63,760 bases of DNA, from assembly GCA_964630265.1 (NCBI GenBank), contig CAZVRW010000015.1, forward strand, positions 1 to 63,760. The letters are read 5' to 3'. The notes under the pieces are model-generated. The model was not told the origin of the DNA. It made no database searches and saw only the letters and a list, made by a program, of their open reading frames with translations. Every line of letters starts with the position of its first letter. The stretch's first letter is position 1. This document shows positions 26,510 to 35,479 of this stretch, piece after piece. A program made the position numbers and the translations under genes. The stretch comes from CAZBWP01 sp964630265 (GTDB lineage: Bacteria > Pseudomonadota > Alphaproteobacteria > Rhodospirillales > Defluviicoccaceae).

Positions 26510-28693
26510 ATGCCGTACCCTTACGCCGGCTCCGAGCCGCCGCTGATCCTTGTCGCCGATCGCGACCCTCTATCCCGACGCCGCGTGCGCTCGGCGCTGG
26601 AGCACGCCGGTCTCGCCGTGCGCGACGCCCTGGATGAGCATGCCGTGATGGCCGCGCTCACCGAGACCGGGAGCAGCCGCCCGGCGGCTGCGGTGATCGA
26701 CGCGTCGATGGCCGCCCCCGCCCAGGCGGCCCAAACGAATGACGCCGTCCTATTGGTGCTGGTCCTCGATCCGACGAACGCCGCCGCCGCCGCCACCGAC
26801 GAGCGATTCGCGTCGTCGGTGCTGACCCGTCCAGTGGACGAGCGGCTCCTCGTCGCCGCGGTGCACACCGCCCTTCACCTTCACGACATGCACGCCCGCC
26901 TCTCCGAGAGCGAACGCCTGCTGGCGCAGACCCAGCGGCGGGCGCGCCTCGGACAATGGGACTGGACGCCCAATGATACCGCCGTACGCTGCTCCATCGG
27001 CGTCCGACACATCCTTGGACTGCCCGAGGACGACGGCCGGATCGATTGGCGCGCCTTCCTCGCCATGGTCGATCCACGCGACCGCCGCCGGGTGACCGTG
27101 GCGCTCTTGCGCGCGGTGAAGCGGCGGCAGGGCTATCGCCTCGACCATCGCATCATCCGTGCCGATGGCAGCGCGCGAGTGCTCTACCACGAGGCGGACG
27201 CCGAGCTCGACGAGCATGGCGAGTTGGTGCGGCTCGCCGGGGTCGCCAAGGACATCACCGACCGCCGCCGGTCGGAGGACAGGCTGCGGCACCTCGCCAA
27301 TTTCGACAGCGTCACCGGCCTGCCTAACCGAACGCTGCTGCGCCAGATCTTCAACCAGACGCTGGCCAACGCCGCGCGTCACAAGCGCACCTTCGCGCTG
27401 CTGTTCATCGACCTCGACCACTTCAAGAAAATCAACGACTCGCTCGGCCACGAGGTCGGCGATCGGGTGCTAAGCGAGATTTCGCAGCGCCTGCGTGCCT
27501 GTCTGCGCGGCGGCGACCCGATGACCCGCGGCGACGCGGACGACCTGCTCACCCTCGGCGCGCTCGGCGGCGATGCCGTCACCCGGCTCGGCGGCGACGA
27601 ATTCGTCGTGCTGCTCAGCGAAATCGACCATCCGGATTTCGCCTGTCTGGTCGGCCGGCGGATGCTCGAAAGCCTCGCCGACCCGGTCGACGTCGGCCGC
27701 GGCCAAGTGAACGTTACCGGCAGCGTCGGCATCGCCGTCTACCCCATCGACGGCACCGACTTTGAAAGCCTGCTCGGCAATGCCGACATCGCCATGTACC
27801 ACGCGAAGAAGCAGGGTCGGAACCGGATCCAGTATTTCTCCCGGTCCTTGAACGACCAGGCGCAGACGCGCTTCCGTCTCGAGCACGACCTGCGCCAAGC
27901 GCTCGACCGCGGCCAGTTCGTGCTCGTCTACCAGCCGGTGATCGACCTGCGGAGTTCCCGCGTGGCCGGGCTGGAGGCGCTGCTGCGCTGGCGACACCCG
28001 GCGGACGGACTGCTGGCGCCCGACGCGTTTCTGCAGATCGCCGAAGAGATCGGCTTGATGGCGGCGATCGACGCGTGGGTGCTGGAGAGCATTTGCGTCC
28101 GCGCCGCCGCCTGGCGCCGCCAGGGGTTCGAGCGACTGCGGATTTCCATGAACGTCTCGCCGGCGCAGTTTCGGCATGGGCGCCTCGTTGACACCTGGGA
28201 GGCCGGCATCGCCAAGGCCGGCGTCGCACCCGATGCGTTGGAGATCGAACTGTCCGAGGCCTTGCTCTTCGACGACCCGGCGACGGCCGCGCCGATCCTG
28301 CGCGCCCTCGACGACATCGGCATTGGCGTCGCCATCAACAATTTCGGCAGCGGCCGCACGTCGTTGGCAGCGCTCCGGCATTTGCCGATCGGTGCCCTGA
28401 AGATCGCCCGCACCTTCGTCGAAGGCCTCCCCGAGGGCCGGGTCGACGCCACCATGATCGAGGCGATGATGTGTCTCGCCCGCGGCCGAGGCCTGCGAGT
28501 GGTGGCCGAGGGCGTCGAAACCCGCGCGCAGCTGGAGGCACTGCGGCAGAGCGCCTGCGACGAAGCGCAGGGCTACCTGTTCACCCGGCCCCTGCCCGCC
28601 GCCGAAATCGATGCCTGGATGCTTTGCCACAACGCTGCCGCCGAGCGGCGCTCGGACGCCGCGATCCAGGCGGTCGCCGTCGTCGCGCGCTGA
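26510..28693 (+). CDS. REC-PAS-GGDEF-EAL protein with degenerate EAL site
   Basis: A 727-residue c-di-GMP signalling protein. Residues 10-125 form a receiver-like domain with an acceptor-position Asp64, but the usual lysine in the last strand is arginine (LTRPVD). A PAS domain (about 145-250) follows. The GGDEF domain has an intact active site at 361-365 and lacks the RxxD inhibitory site (LxxD instead). The EAL domain keeps Glu489, yet the metal-binding DDFG motif reads NNFG at Asn610-Asn611. This predicts cyclase activity without phosphodiesterase activity. Start 26510 has GAGG six bases upstream; an in-frame GTG at 26423 has none. The last codons run 10 bases before the next paralogue. Confidence 0.88.
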   Translation: MPYPYAGSEPPLILVADRDPLSRRRVRSALEHAGLAVRDALDEHAVMAALTETGSSRPAAAVIDASMAAPAQAAQTNDAVLLVLVLDPTNAAAAATDERFASSVLTRPVDERLLVAAVHTALHLHDMHARLSESERLLAQTQRRARLGQWDWTPNDTAVRCSIGVRHILGLPEDDGRIDWRAFLAMVDPRDRRRVTVALLRAVKRRQGYRLDHRIIRADGSARVLYHEADAELDEHGELVRLAGVAKDITDRRRSEDRLRHLANFDSVTGLPNRTLLRQIFNQTLANAARHKRTFALLFIDLDHFKKINDSLGHEVGDRVLSEISQRLRACLRGGDPMTRGDADDLLTLGALGGDAVTRLGGDEFVVLLSEIDHPDFACLVGRRMLESLADPVDVGRGQVNVTGSVGIAVYPIDGTDFESLLGNADIAMYHAKKQGRNRIQYFSRSLNDQAQTRFRLEHDLRQALDRGQFVLVYQPVIDLRSSRVAGLEALLRWRHPADGLLAPDAFLQIAEEIGLMAAIDAWVLESICVRAAAWRRQGFERLRISMNVSPAQFRHGRLVDTWEAGIAKAGVAPDALEIELSEALLFDDPATAAPILRALDDIGIGVAINNFGSGRTSLAALRHLPIGALKIARTFVEGLPEGRVDATMIEAMMCLARGRGLRVVAEGVETRAQLEALRQSACDEAQGYLFTRPLPAAEIDAWMLCHNAAAERRSDAAIQAVAVVAR

Positions 28694-28703
28694 GGCTCGC
28701 GCC

Positions 28704-30572
28704 ATGCTCCTCCCGGTTCCGGAACGATCGCCCGGTTCGATCTCCGAGGCACCCACTGTCCCGGCGCCCGAGGCGCTGGCCGACGCCTTGTCGGCGAGCG
28801 AAGCGCGCTTCGAACGGACCCAGCGACTGGCGCGACTCGGCTATTGGGAGTGGTCGGCGGCGACGGGCCGGCTGACCTGCTCGGGGGGGCTCTCGCAGTT
28901 GCTGGCCGCTGCCGATCATCGGGAGATGCTGTCGGTGCGGCAGATCCTGCGCTTCGTTCACCGCGAGGACCGAGAGCGGCTGCGCTGGACGCTCCACCAA
29001 GGGCTCGATCACGGCACGGTGCAGCGACTCGACCACCGCATCGTTCGCGCCGACGGCATCGAACGCTTCGTCCATCAGGAGATCGAGACCATCGTCGATG
29101 CCGTCGGCAGCATCGCCCGCGTGGTTGGCGTTGTTCAGGACATCACCGAACAACGCCTCGCCGAGCAGCGGATCCGCTATCTGGTGTACGTTGACGCCAC
29201 GACCGGCCTGCCGAACCGATCCTTCTTCAACGAGCTTGTCCACTTCACCATCGACGGCGCCCGCCGCTACAACCGGGTGTTCGCCCTGCTCTGCCTCGAC
29301 CTGGACAATTTCTGCCGGATCAACGACAGCCTCGGCCACCAGGCCGGCGACCAGTTGCTCCGCGACGTCGCCCATCGGCTGCGTGGCTGCGTGCGGCACA
29401 GCGACCGGATCTTCTATGGCACGTCGGACAGCGCGACGCCGGCCGCCGGAGCGCCGCACGCCAACATCGTCACCCGTCTCGGTGGCGACGAATTCGTCAT
29501 CATTCTCTCGCAGATGTCCGGCGTCGAAGATGGCGCCCGCGCCGCCCGGCGCATCGAGGAGGTGCTGACGCGGCCCTTCACGGTCGGCGGCACCGACGTC
29601 ACCATCACCGGCAGCGTCGGCATCAGCGTCTATCCCACCGACGGCACCGATGCGGAGACGCTGCTGAAGAGCGCCGACGCGGCGATGCACCATGCCAAGG
29701 CCTGCGGCGGCAACGGCCACCAGTTCTTCACCGCCTCGCTGAACCAGCGCCTGCAACGGAAGTTCACGCTGGAAACCGGCTTACGCAAGGCGATCGACAA
29801 CCGCGAATTGGCGCTGGTGTATCAGCCGAAGATCGACATCCAGGACAACCGTATCGTCGGCATGGAGGCGCTCCTCCGCTGGCACAGTCCCGAGTTCGGC
29901 ACCGTCCCGCCGTTGGAGTTCATCGCCGTCGCCGAGGAGACCGGGCTGATCATGCCGATCGGCGACTGGGTGATCCGCGAGGCCTGCCGGCAAGCCGTGG
30001 CTTGGCAGGCCACCGGGCACGCCCCGGTCAGCATGTCGGTGAACCTGTCTGCCGCCCAGTTCCGCAAGCCCGGCCTGGTCAAGCGCATCGCCTGCATTCT
30101 CAGCGAAACCGGTCTCGACCCGCGTCGCTTGGATCTGGAGCTCACCGAGAGCCTGCTGATGGATGACACGGACCGCACCATTCACACGTTGCAGGAACTG
30201 ACGGCGATCGGCCCGTCGATTTCCATCGACGATTTCGGCACCGGCTATTCATCGCTTGCCTATCTGCGGCGGTTCCCGATCAGCTATCTGAAGATCGACC
30301 AGTCGTTCGTGCGCGACATCACCGGCAACGCCGATGCCGCGGCGATCGTCAACGCGACGATCGCGTTGGCCCATACGCTCAGGCTGCGTGTCGTCGCCGA
30401 GGGCGTCGAGGAGGAGGGGCAACTGGACTTCCTGCGCAAGCGGGGCTGCGACCAGGCGCAAGGCTTTCTGATCAGCCGCCCAAGCCCGGCCGACATGATC
30501 GGCCGTTGGTTGCAGGCCCGCGAGGCTCGCGCCCAACCGCGAATGATGTTGCCGATCCAGGCCTTCGGCTGA
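28704..30572 (+). CDS. PAS-GGDEF-EAL c-di-GMP turnover protein
   Basis: A 622-residue protein with a PAS domain (about 35-155), GGDEF domain with intact RLGGDEF, and EAL domain with canonical MEALLRW, LDLELTES, SIDDFGTGYSSL, VVAEGVE and QGFLISRP motifs. All metal and catalytic positions of an active phosphodiesterase are kept, and the GGDEF site also looks intact, without an RxxD inhibitory site. The PAS linker RLARLGYWEW resembles RRARLGQWDW of the preceding gene, showing the two are tandem paralogues. They are separated by 10 bases, so are likely one transcript. Confidence 0.9.
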   Translation: MLLPVPERSPGSISEAPTVPAPEALADALSASEARFERTQRLARLGYWEWSAATGRLTCSGGLSQLLAAADHREMLSVRQILRFVHREDRERLRWTLHQGLDHGTVQRLDHRIVRADGIERFVHQEIETIVDAVGSIARVVGVVQDITEQRLAEQRIRYLVYVDATTGLPNRSFFNELVHFTIDGARRYNRVFALLCLDLDNFCRINDSLGHQAGDQLLRDVAHRLRGCVRHSDRIFYGTSDSATPAAGAPHANIVTRLGGDEFVIILSQMSGVEDGARAARRIEEVLTRPFTVGGTDVTITGSVGISVYPTDGTDAETLLKSADAAMHHAKACGGNGHQFFTASLNQRLQRKFTLETGLRKAIDNRELALVYQPKIDIQDNRIVGMEALLRWHSPEFGTVPPLEFIAVAEETGLIMPIGDWVIREACRQAVAWQATGHAPVSMSVNLSAAQFRKPGLVKRIACILSETGLDPRRLDLELTESLLMDDTDRTIHTLQELTAIGPSISIDDFGTGYSSLAYLRRFPISYLKIDQSFVRDITGNADAAAIVNATIALAHTLRLRVVAEGVEEEGQLDFLRKRGCDQAQGFLISRPSPADMIGRWLQAREARAQPRMMLPIQAFG

Positions 30573-30592
30573 GGCGCGAACGGAAACGCGGC

Positions 30593-31651
30593 TCACCGCT
30601 TGCCGGAGAAGGTGCCCTCGTCCAGGGCTGGTGCCTGAGCCGCGAACGTCCCCAGCTGCTCGCGCAACTGGTTTTGGACCTGCGGATCCCCCGCGACCTT
30701 CGCCAAAGCCGCCACGAGGTCCTGCAAGTAGCCACCCAGTGCGGCATCACCGTCCGGAGCCAGCCCACAGGAGAGCGGCACCGGCTGGCGCAATCGGGAT
30801 TCGCCGATCAACCGGCCCCACAGCAACGACAACAGGTCGAGCCCCAACGGCCGGGTGACGCCGAAGGTCACGTGCAGGCTGCCGTAGGAGCTGGCCAGCG
30901 CCTCGTGATAGGTGCCGCGCGGGATGTAGACGACGTCGCCCGGTGTCATGGGGAACTCGCGCTCCAGGAACTTGGCCATGTCCTGCGGCGGCTGCATCTT
31001 TTTGAATGCTGGGTGGTTGACGGGGTGTTCGGCGCGCAGATCATAGACTCGCCAAACCTTCCTGCCTTCGCAGTGCAAGGCGAAGACCTCGTGCGTGTCG
31101 AAATGCGGCCCGAACGCCTGATGTTCGGCGCGCGACGCGTAGAGATTGACTTGAACGTTGCCGCCGGTCGCCGCGGCGAGGGAGGCGACCCAGGCGCGGA
31201 GACCCGGCAAGAGGCTGCCGATGTCATTGACGATCACCGAGGCGCCCCGATCGACCCAGGCCGCGATCTTGCCCGGGGTCGGGCGCTGCACCGGTTTGCC
31301 GCCTTCATCCAGCACATCGCAGTATTGCGCCGCTGGCACCCGTTGGCGATCCAGGTAAAGGACGACGCGGTCGGGCGTCCACAGCGAGCGCAGGTTCAAG
31401 AGCTCGGTGAGCCTGGACCACGTCATCACCGGCTCGGCCCGCGCGGCGGGGCCAGGCAGCAGCACGAAGCGCTGACCGAAATGGCTCGCCGCGAAGTCTT
31501 TGGGCGCCAACGGCGCCAGGATCTCGGCGATAGCGCCCGGCTGAGGCGGCGCGCCGGGTTTGCGGGTCGCATCGTTGCGCGCCATGCCTTTGCGGGCCGC
31601 ATCTTTGCGGGCCGTGTCTTTGCGAGTCGTGTCTTTGCGGACCGTGTCCAT
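30593..31651 (-). CDS. JmjC/cupin-4 family dioxygenase-like protein
   Basis: A 352-residue protein of the JmjC/cupin superfamily, related to Fe(II)/2-oxoglutarate ribosomal oxygenases. The metal-binding HxD motif is in GPHFDTHEVFALH (about residues 183-195), with a distal histidine in YIPRGTYHEALA. The substrate is unknown; in the ribosomal oxygenases it is an arginine or histidine of a ribosomal protein. The N-terminus (residues 2-31) is six copies of a five-residue basic unit such as DTARK, encoded by a 15-bp tandem repeat. A shorter start at Met23 would remove most of it. Confidence 0.8.
   Translation of the reverse strand: MDTVRKDTTRKDTARKDAARKGMARNDATRKPGAPPQPGAIAEILAPLAPKDFAASHFGQRFVLLPGPAARAEPVMTWSRLTELLNLRSLWTPDRVVLYLDRQRVPAAQYCDVLDEGGKPVQRPTPGKIAAWVDRGASVIVNDIGSLLPGLRAWVASLAAATGGNVQVNLYASRAEHQAFGPHFDTHEVFALHCEGRKVWRVYDLRAEHPVNHPAFKKMQPPQDMAKFLEREFPMTPGDVVYIPRGTYHEALASSYGSLHVTFGVTRPLGLDLLSLLWGRLIGESRLRQPVPLSCGLAPDGDAALGGYLQDLVAALAKVAGDPQVQNQLREQLGTFAAQAPALDEGTFSGKR
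31559..31648 (-). repeat. 15-bp tandem repeat, six copies, in coding sequence
   Basis: Six adjacent 15-base units (31559, 31574, 31589, 31604, 31619, 31634 as unit starts), most reading TTTGCGGGCCGTGTC or one to four bases different on the plus strand. They encode the repeated RKDTA-like N-terminus of the JmjC protein. Since the unit is a multiple of three, copy-number change would alter length without breaking the frame. Confidence 0.9.
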
Positions 31652-31742
31652 GCGCGCAGCCTAACCCAGAACGCCGGGCAGGGGAATCGCCTTTGACCGG
31701 GCCGATGCCACGCGCCAGCGGCCGGATGCGTCGCGCCGTCGG

Positions 31743-34700
31743 TCAGGTGAACCCTGGCGCCGCGAACGTCTCGAGCGCGCCGTTCGCCGACTCGGCCACG
31801 ATGGTGTAGCCGTCGGGCACCGGGGCGTTGACTTCCACCAGATCGATCACCAGCGTCGCCGGCCGGAACGGCAGGTCGTCGTCGAACACCGCCCACTGCA
31901 GTGTGACGTTGCCGGACTCGGGTGCCGTCCACTGCGTCCAGAAGGCTTCCAGGTGGCCGGCAAGCTGTCCGGTCAGGGCATGCTGCATGCGTCCGTCGAC
32001 GATCCGGAACACGTCGCTGCCGGCGCGGAACAGCGCGAAATCGTTGAACCCCGCCGCCGTCGCCGTGACAGTCTCCGACTGGTCGAACCGCCAATGGAAC
32101 GAGACCGTGTCGCCGGCCCGCACGGGTGCATCCATGGAAAAGGCCGATCCCCGCGCCGCCGGTGAATTGTCCGCCGGATCGCGCAGCACGGCGGTCGCGC
32201 CGAGGCCAAGGAAACTCTGGATCGACGCCAAGCTGGTTCCGTCGCTGCCGAGCTGCAGCGTGGCGCCGCCGCTGACCGGGTCCACGTGCAAACCGTCCAT
32301 CTCGACGCCGTCGACAATGGCGACGGTGCCGCGCTTGAGACCGGGCAGCGCGCCGGTCTCGAGGTCTGCCAGGACCGTCGGTCCGCCCTCGCCGGTGACC
32401 GTGATGGTCGCCGTCGCCGTGTCGGTGCCGCCGCGGCTGGTGGCGACCGTGTAGTCGAAGTTCAGCGTCTCCATCGCTCCAGCAGCCAGATCGGTGAAGC
32501 GGCCGTTCGGATCGAACACGAAGGCGCCGTTCGCCTGGACGGTCAGCAGCCCACCGGGCTCGCCCGACGGCCGCTCCAGGGGTATTGCCGTGCCGACGGC
32601 GTCGGACAGACCGTTGACGGCGACGACCGAGAGCGGCAGCGGCAGATCGGTGCCGACGGCGGTGACGAACGACGGGCGGGGCGGGGCGTCATTGTCCAGC
32701 AGCCCCGCGACAGCGGGAGCGGCATCTGTATCGAGCCCACCGCTCGCCGCCACCACATAGGCGTCGTCGGCCGCCGCCGGGACGCGCGCGAGGACCCGCA
32801 CCTCCGTTGCCGCGTCGACGGTGCCCGTCGCCAGATCGAGCACCTGCATGGGTGCGCCGTCGATGCTGACGCGTTCGCCGGCGGCGCCGTCGAGCGCCGT
32901 GTTCAGGACCCGGACGTGGTCGATCGCGAGGAAAGGGTCATTGGATGAGGTCTCGGCGTTCATCATCCCGAAGGCGATGCGCGCGAGACCATCGGTCGCG
33001 TTCGTCACCGCGATCGTTTGCCAGCCGACGACGCCATTCGGTGCGCTGAAGGCATCGGCCAGCCGGAACATGTCGCCGTCGACGACGAGGAAGGCGAAAT
33101 CCGTCTCGGTCGTTGCGATCGGATCGAACAGCATGTCGAAGACGAGGGTCCGGCCCGGCGCCAGGCTCACCGCGGCGCGCACCACCGAGCCGTCGGCGGC
33201 GTCGACGCCCGCGCCGAAACCGGCCAGGCCGGCCGGATCGGCGAACGCCAAGACATCCGCCGCGTTCGAGCCTTGAAAGCTGCCTTCGAGGCCGGGAGGG
33301 GCGAAGGACCCCACCGTCATGAGCAGCATGCCATTGTCATCCGTCGGCACGAAGCGGCGATCACCTCCGCCCGTCGCGTCCACCTCGATGTGGTCGGCGG
33401 CGTCGGGCTCGTAGAATAGCCAGGGTGGGTTCACCGGGTTCGGCAGCAGCGCCTCCCAGCGGACTCCGGCAAGCTGCGACCACGCCGCGGCGTCCAGCAG
33501 CGTTGTGCGCGGAGCCAGTTCGCTCGTGTCCCCCGGCCCGCCGACGCCACGCACGGTGATCGTCGCCGTCGCCGTATCGGCGGCATCATTGGCCGCCGCG
33601 ACCGTATAATCGAAGCGGACCGTTGCCGTCTGGCCGCTGTTCAGCCCATTGAATTGGCCGGCCGGGTCGTATCGCCAAGTGCCGTCGGCATTGACCGTCA
33701 ACGACCCGCCGGGGGCGCCGGAGATCGCCTCCACATCGATGGCTTGGCCGACGTTGGCGGCCTCGCCGTTCACCGCGTTGATGGTCAGGGGCGACAGCAG
33801 CGGGGTTCCGTCAACCTCGAAGCCCGCTGGCGGCGCCAAGTCGTTGTCCAGCAGCGAGTGGGGGCCGCTCTCCGCGATCTCATCCTCGAAGGCGAACAGG
33901 GCATCGTCGACGGCGGTCAACGGTGGCAGCAGCAGGCTCACCGTCGTCGCCGACGTCGCAGCCTCCTGCGACCAGAAAACTTGGAAGTCGCGGGCGCCGA
34001 TGTCCAGCACCTCACCGACCTCGCCGGTCAGCGTGCCGGGTTGGGCGCGGATATTGTCGACTAGAAGGAAGGAGTGGTTGCCGTCGGTCTCGGCGTTCAT
34101 TACGCCGAAGGCGATCCGCCCGATGCCGTCGTCCGGGTTCTGGACGGCGACGGTTCGCCACCCCGTCGCACCGCCGGAGGTGCCGTCGACGTCTGCCACT
34201 GTGAAAACCTCACCATCGACGACGAGGAAGGCGAAGTCATTGAGGGTCTCGCCGTTGACCGGGTCAAACAGGATGTCGGCAAGCAGGATTGACCCGGGTG
34301 CCACGTTGACCTGCGCCCGGATGACGCTGCCGGTCTTGGCCGCCAGATCCGCCGCGAAGGTCGTGCTTCCAGTGGGATCGGCAAACGCAAGGATATCCAA
34401 GGCGCTGGACCCCTTGCCGCCATCGAAACCGGGCGAGGTGATGAACCCCGTCGACATCACCAGCATGCCATCGGGATCGGTCGGCTGGAACCTGCGTTGA
34501 GCGCCGTCGATGGGGTCGCGCTCCATGTGATCGGGCGCGTTGACCTCGTAGAACAGGCGGGGCAGCATTCCAGGCTCCGGCAGCAACGCCTGGAACCGCG
34601 CGCCTGACAGGTGGGAGAACGCTTGGCTGTCGAGCAGGGCGATGCGACTGGGCGGCGGCGGGCTCGGCACGGGAGCACTTTCCGTCGGGATCACCAGGAG

Positions 34701-35204
34701 CGGACTGTGGCCATCGTTCGCCACGGACGCACCGTTGGCGGCGAGACTGCCGAGCGAGAGCGGCACATCTGCCAGCCCCGCCGCCATGCTGTCGTCGGCG
34801 AGCGGATCGAACCCGAGAGTGACCGGCATGGCGTCGGTGGCGAAGCCAGCCTCAGGCGGCCCATCGTCGCCACCCGCCGCGGTCTCGAAGCCGACGACTC
34901 TCTCCAGTTCCTCCGCCGTCAAGCCGCCGCTGGTCGCGACCTGGAAATCGACGATGCCGCCGGCGAGGTAGCCGCCGGTGGCATCGGCCAAGTCCGGCGG
35001 CGGCACGACCGCGAAGAAATCCTTGATGAGCACCCAGCGGCCGTCCGGCGCGGCGACGATCAGGTCGTCGCCGTCGCGCGCAAACGTCACGTCGAACACG
35101 GAAAACCCCGTGGGCAGTGTCACCACGGGCGCATTCGCCGCGTCCAGCACGGCGACCGGGTCACGCGGGGCAACGATCGGAGTCGTCGGAGCGGTCACCG
35201 CCAA
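31743..35204 (-). CDS. large modular surface-type protein with duplicated A-B modules
   Basis: An 1153-residue acidic, cysteine-poor protein. Residues 30-90 hold a prefix module (FSVFDVTFARDGDDLIVAAP...) shared with the next large gene. Two long units follow: A1 (about 188-428) and A2 (567-808) are paralogous to each other, each followed by a cadherin/VCBS-like module, B1 (431-555) and B2 (812-940), with LLDND and FDYTV motifs. The C-terminal 210 residues are unique. There is no signal peptide, so type I secretion is plausible, but no RTX nonapeptides are seen. The start is TTG with GGAGG eight bases upstream; GTG at 35198 is an alternative. Confidence 0.8.
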   Translation of the reverse strand: MAVTAPTTPIVAPRDPVAVLDAANAPVVTLPTGFSVFDVTFARDGDDLIVAAPDGRWVLIKDFFAVVPPPDLADATGGYLAGGIVDFQVATSGGLTAEELERVVGFETAAGGDDGPPEAGFATDAMPVTLGFDPLADDSMAAGLADVPLSLGSLAANGASVANDGHSPLLVIPTESAPVPSPPPPSRIALLDSQAFSHLSGARFQALLPEPGMLPRLFYEVNAPDHMERDPIDGAQRRFQPTDPDGMLVMSTGFITSPGFDGGKGSSALDILAFADPTGSTTFAADLAAKTGSVIRAQVNVAPGSILLADILFDPVNGETLNDFAFLVVDGEVFTVADVDGTSGGATGWRTVAVQNPDDGIGRIAFGVMNAETDGNHSFLLVDNIRAQPGTLTGEVGEVLDIGARDFQVFWSQEAATSATTVSLLLPPLTAVDDALFAFEDEIAESGPHSLLDNDLAPPAGFEVDGTPLLSPLTINAVNGEAANVGQAIDVEAISGAPGGSLTVNADGTWRYDPAGQFNGLNSGQTATVRFDYTVAAANDAADTATATITVRGVGGPGDTSELAPRTTLLDAAAWSQLAGVRWEALLPNPVNPPWLFYEPDAADHIEVDATGGGDRRFVPTDDNGMLLMTVGSFAPPGLEGSFQGSNAADVLAFADPAGLAGFGAGVDAADGSVVRAAVSLAPGRTLVFDMLFDPIATTETDFAFLVVDGDMFRLADAFSAPNGVVGWQTIAVTNATDGLARIAFGMMNAETSSNDPFLAIDHVRVLNTALDGAAGERVSIDGAPMQVLDLATGTVDAATEVRVLARVPAAADDAYVVAASGGLDTDAAPAVAGLLDNDAPPRPSFVTAVGTDLPLPLSVVAVNGLSDAVGTAIPLERPSGEPGGLLTVQANGAFVFDPNGRFTDLAAGAMETLNFDYTVATSRGGTDTATATITVTGEGGPTVLADLETGALPGLKRGTVAIVDGVEMDGLHVDPVSGGATLQLGSDGTSLASIQSFLGLGATAVLRDPADNSPAARGSAFSMDAPVRAGDTVSFHWRFDQSETVTATAAGFNDFALFRAGSDVFRIVDGRMQHALTGQLAGHLEAFWTQWTAPESGNVTLQWAVFDDDLPFRPATLVIDLVEVNAPVPDGYTIVAESANGALETFAAPGFT

Positions 35205-35479
35205 CGTTCAAGCCTCCACCACGCATTGGAGATGCTTTTAACCAAGACGCGGATGCACGTCCACCGTGTATCTAAACGCCGCTCTGCGACCGCATTGTCT
35301 ACCCCAAACGGGTATTCTGTCAAGGCCGCCCGTGGACAGCCCGTTCGCCTTTGGGGAAATGTTCAAGGGGAGGATCGAACACGCTGGCACCATCGACCAC
35401 GTGTTCAGACCACATGCGCGCCTGAGCGCGGGCCGGTCAGGCTGCCCCGTCGGGACCGGATCGCCGCGTCGCCGGAGGA

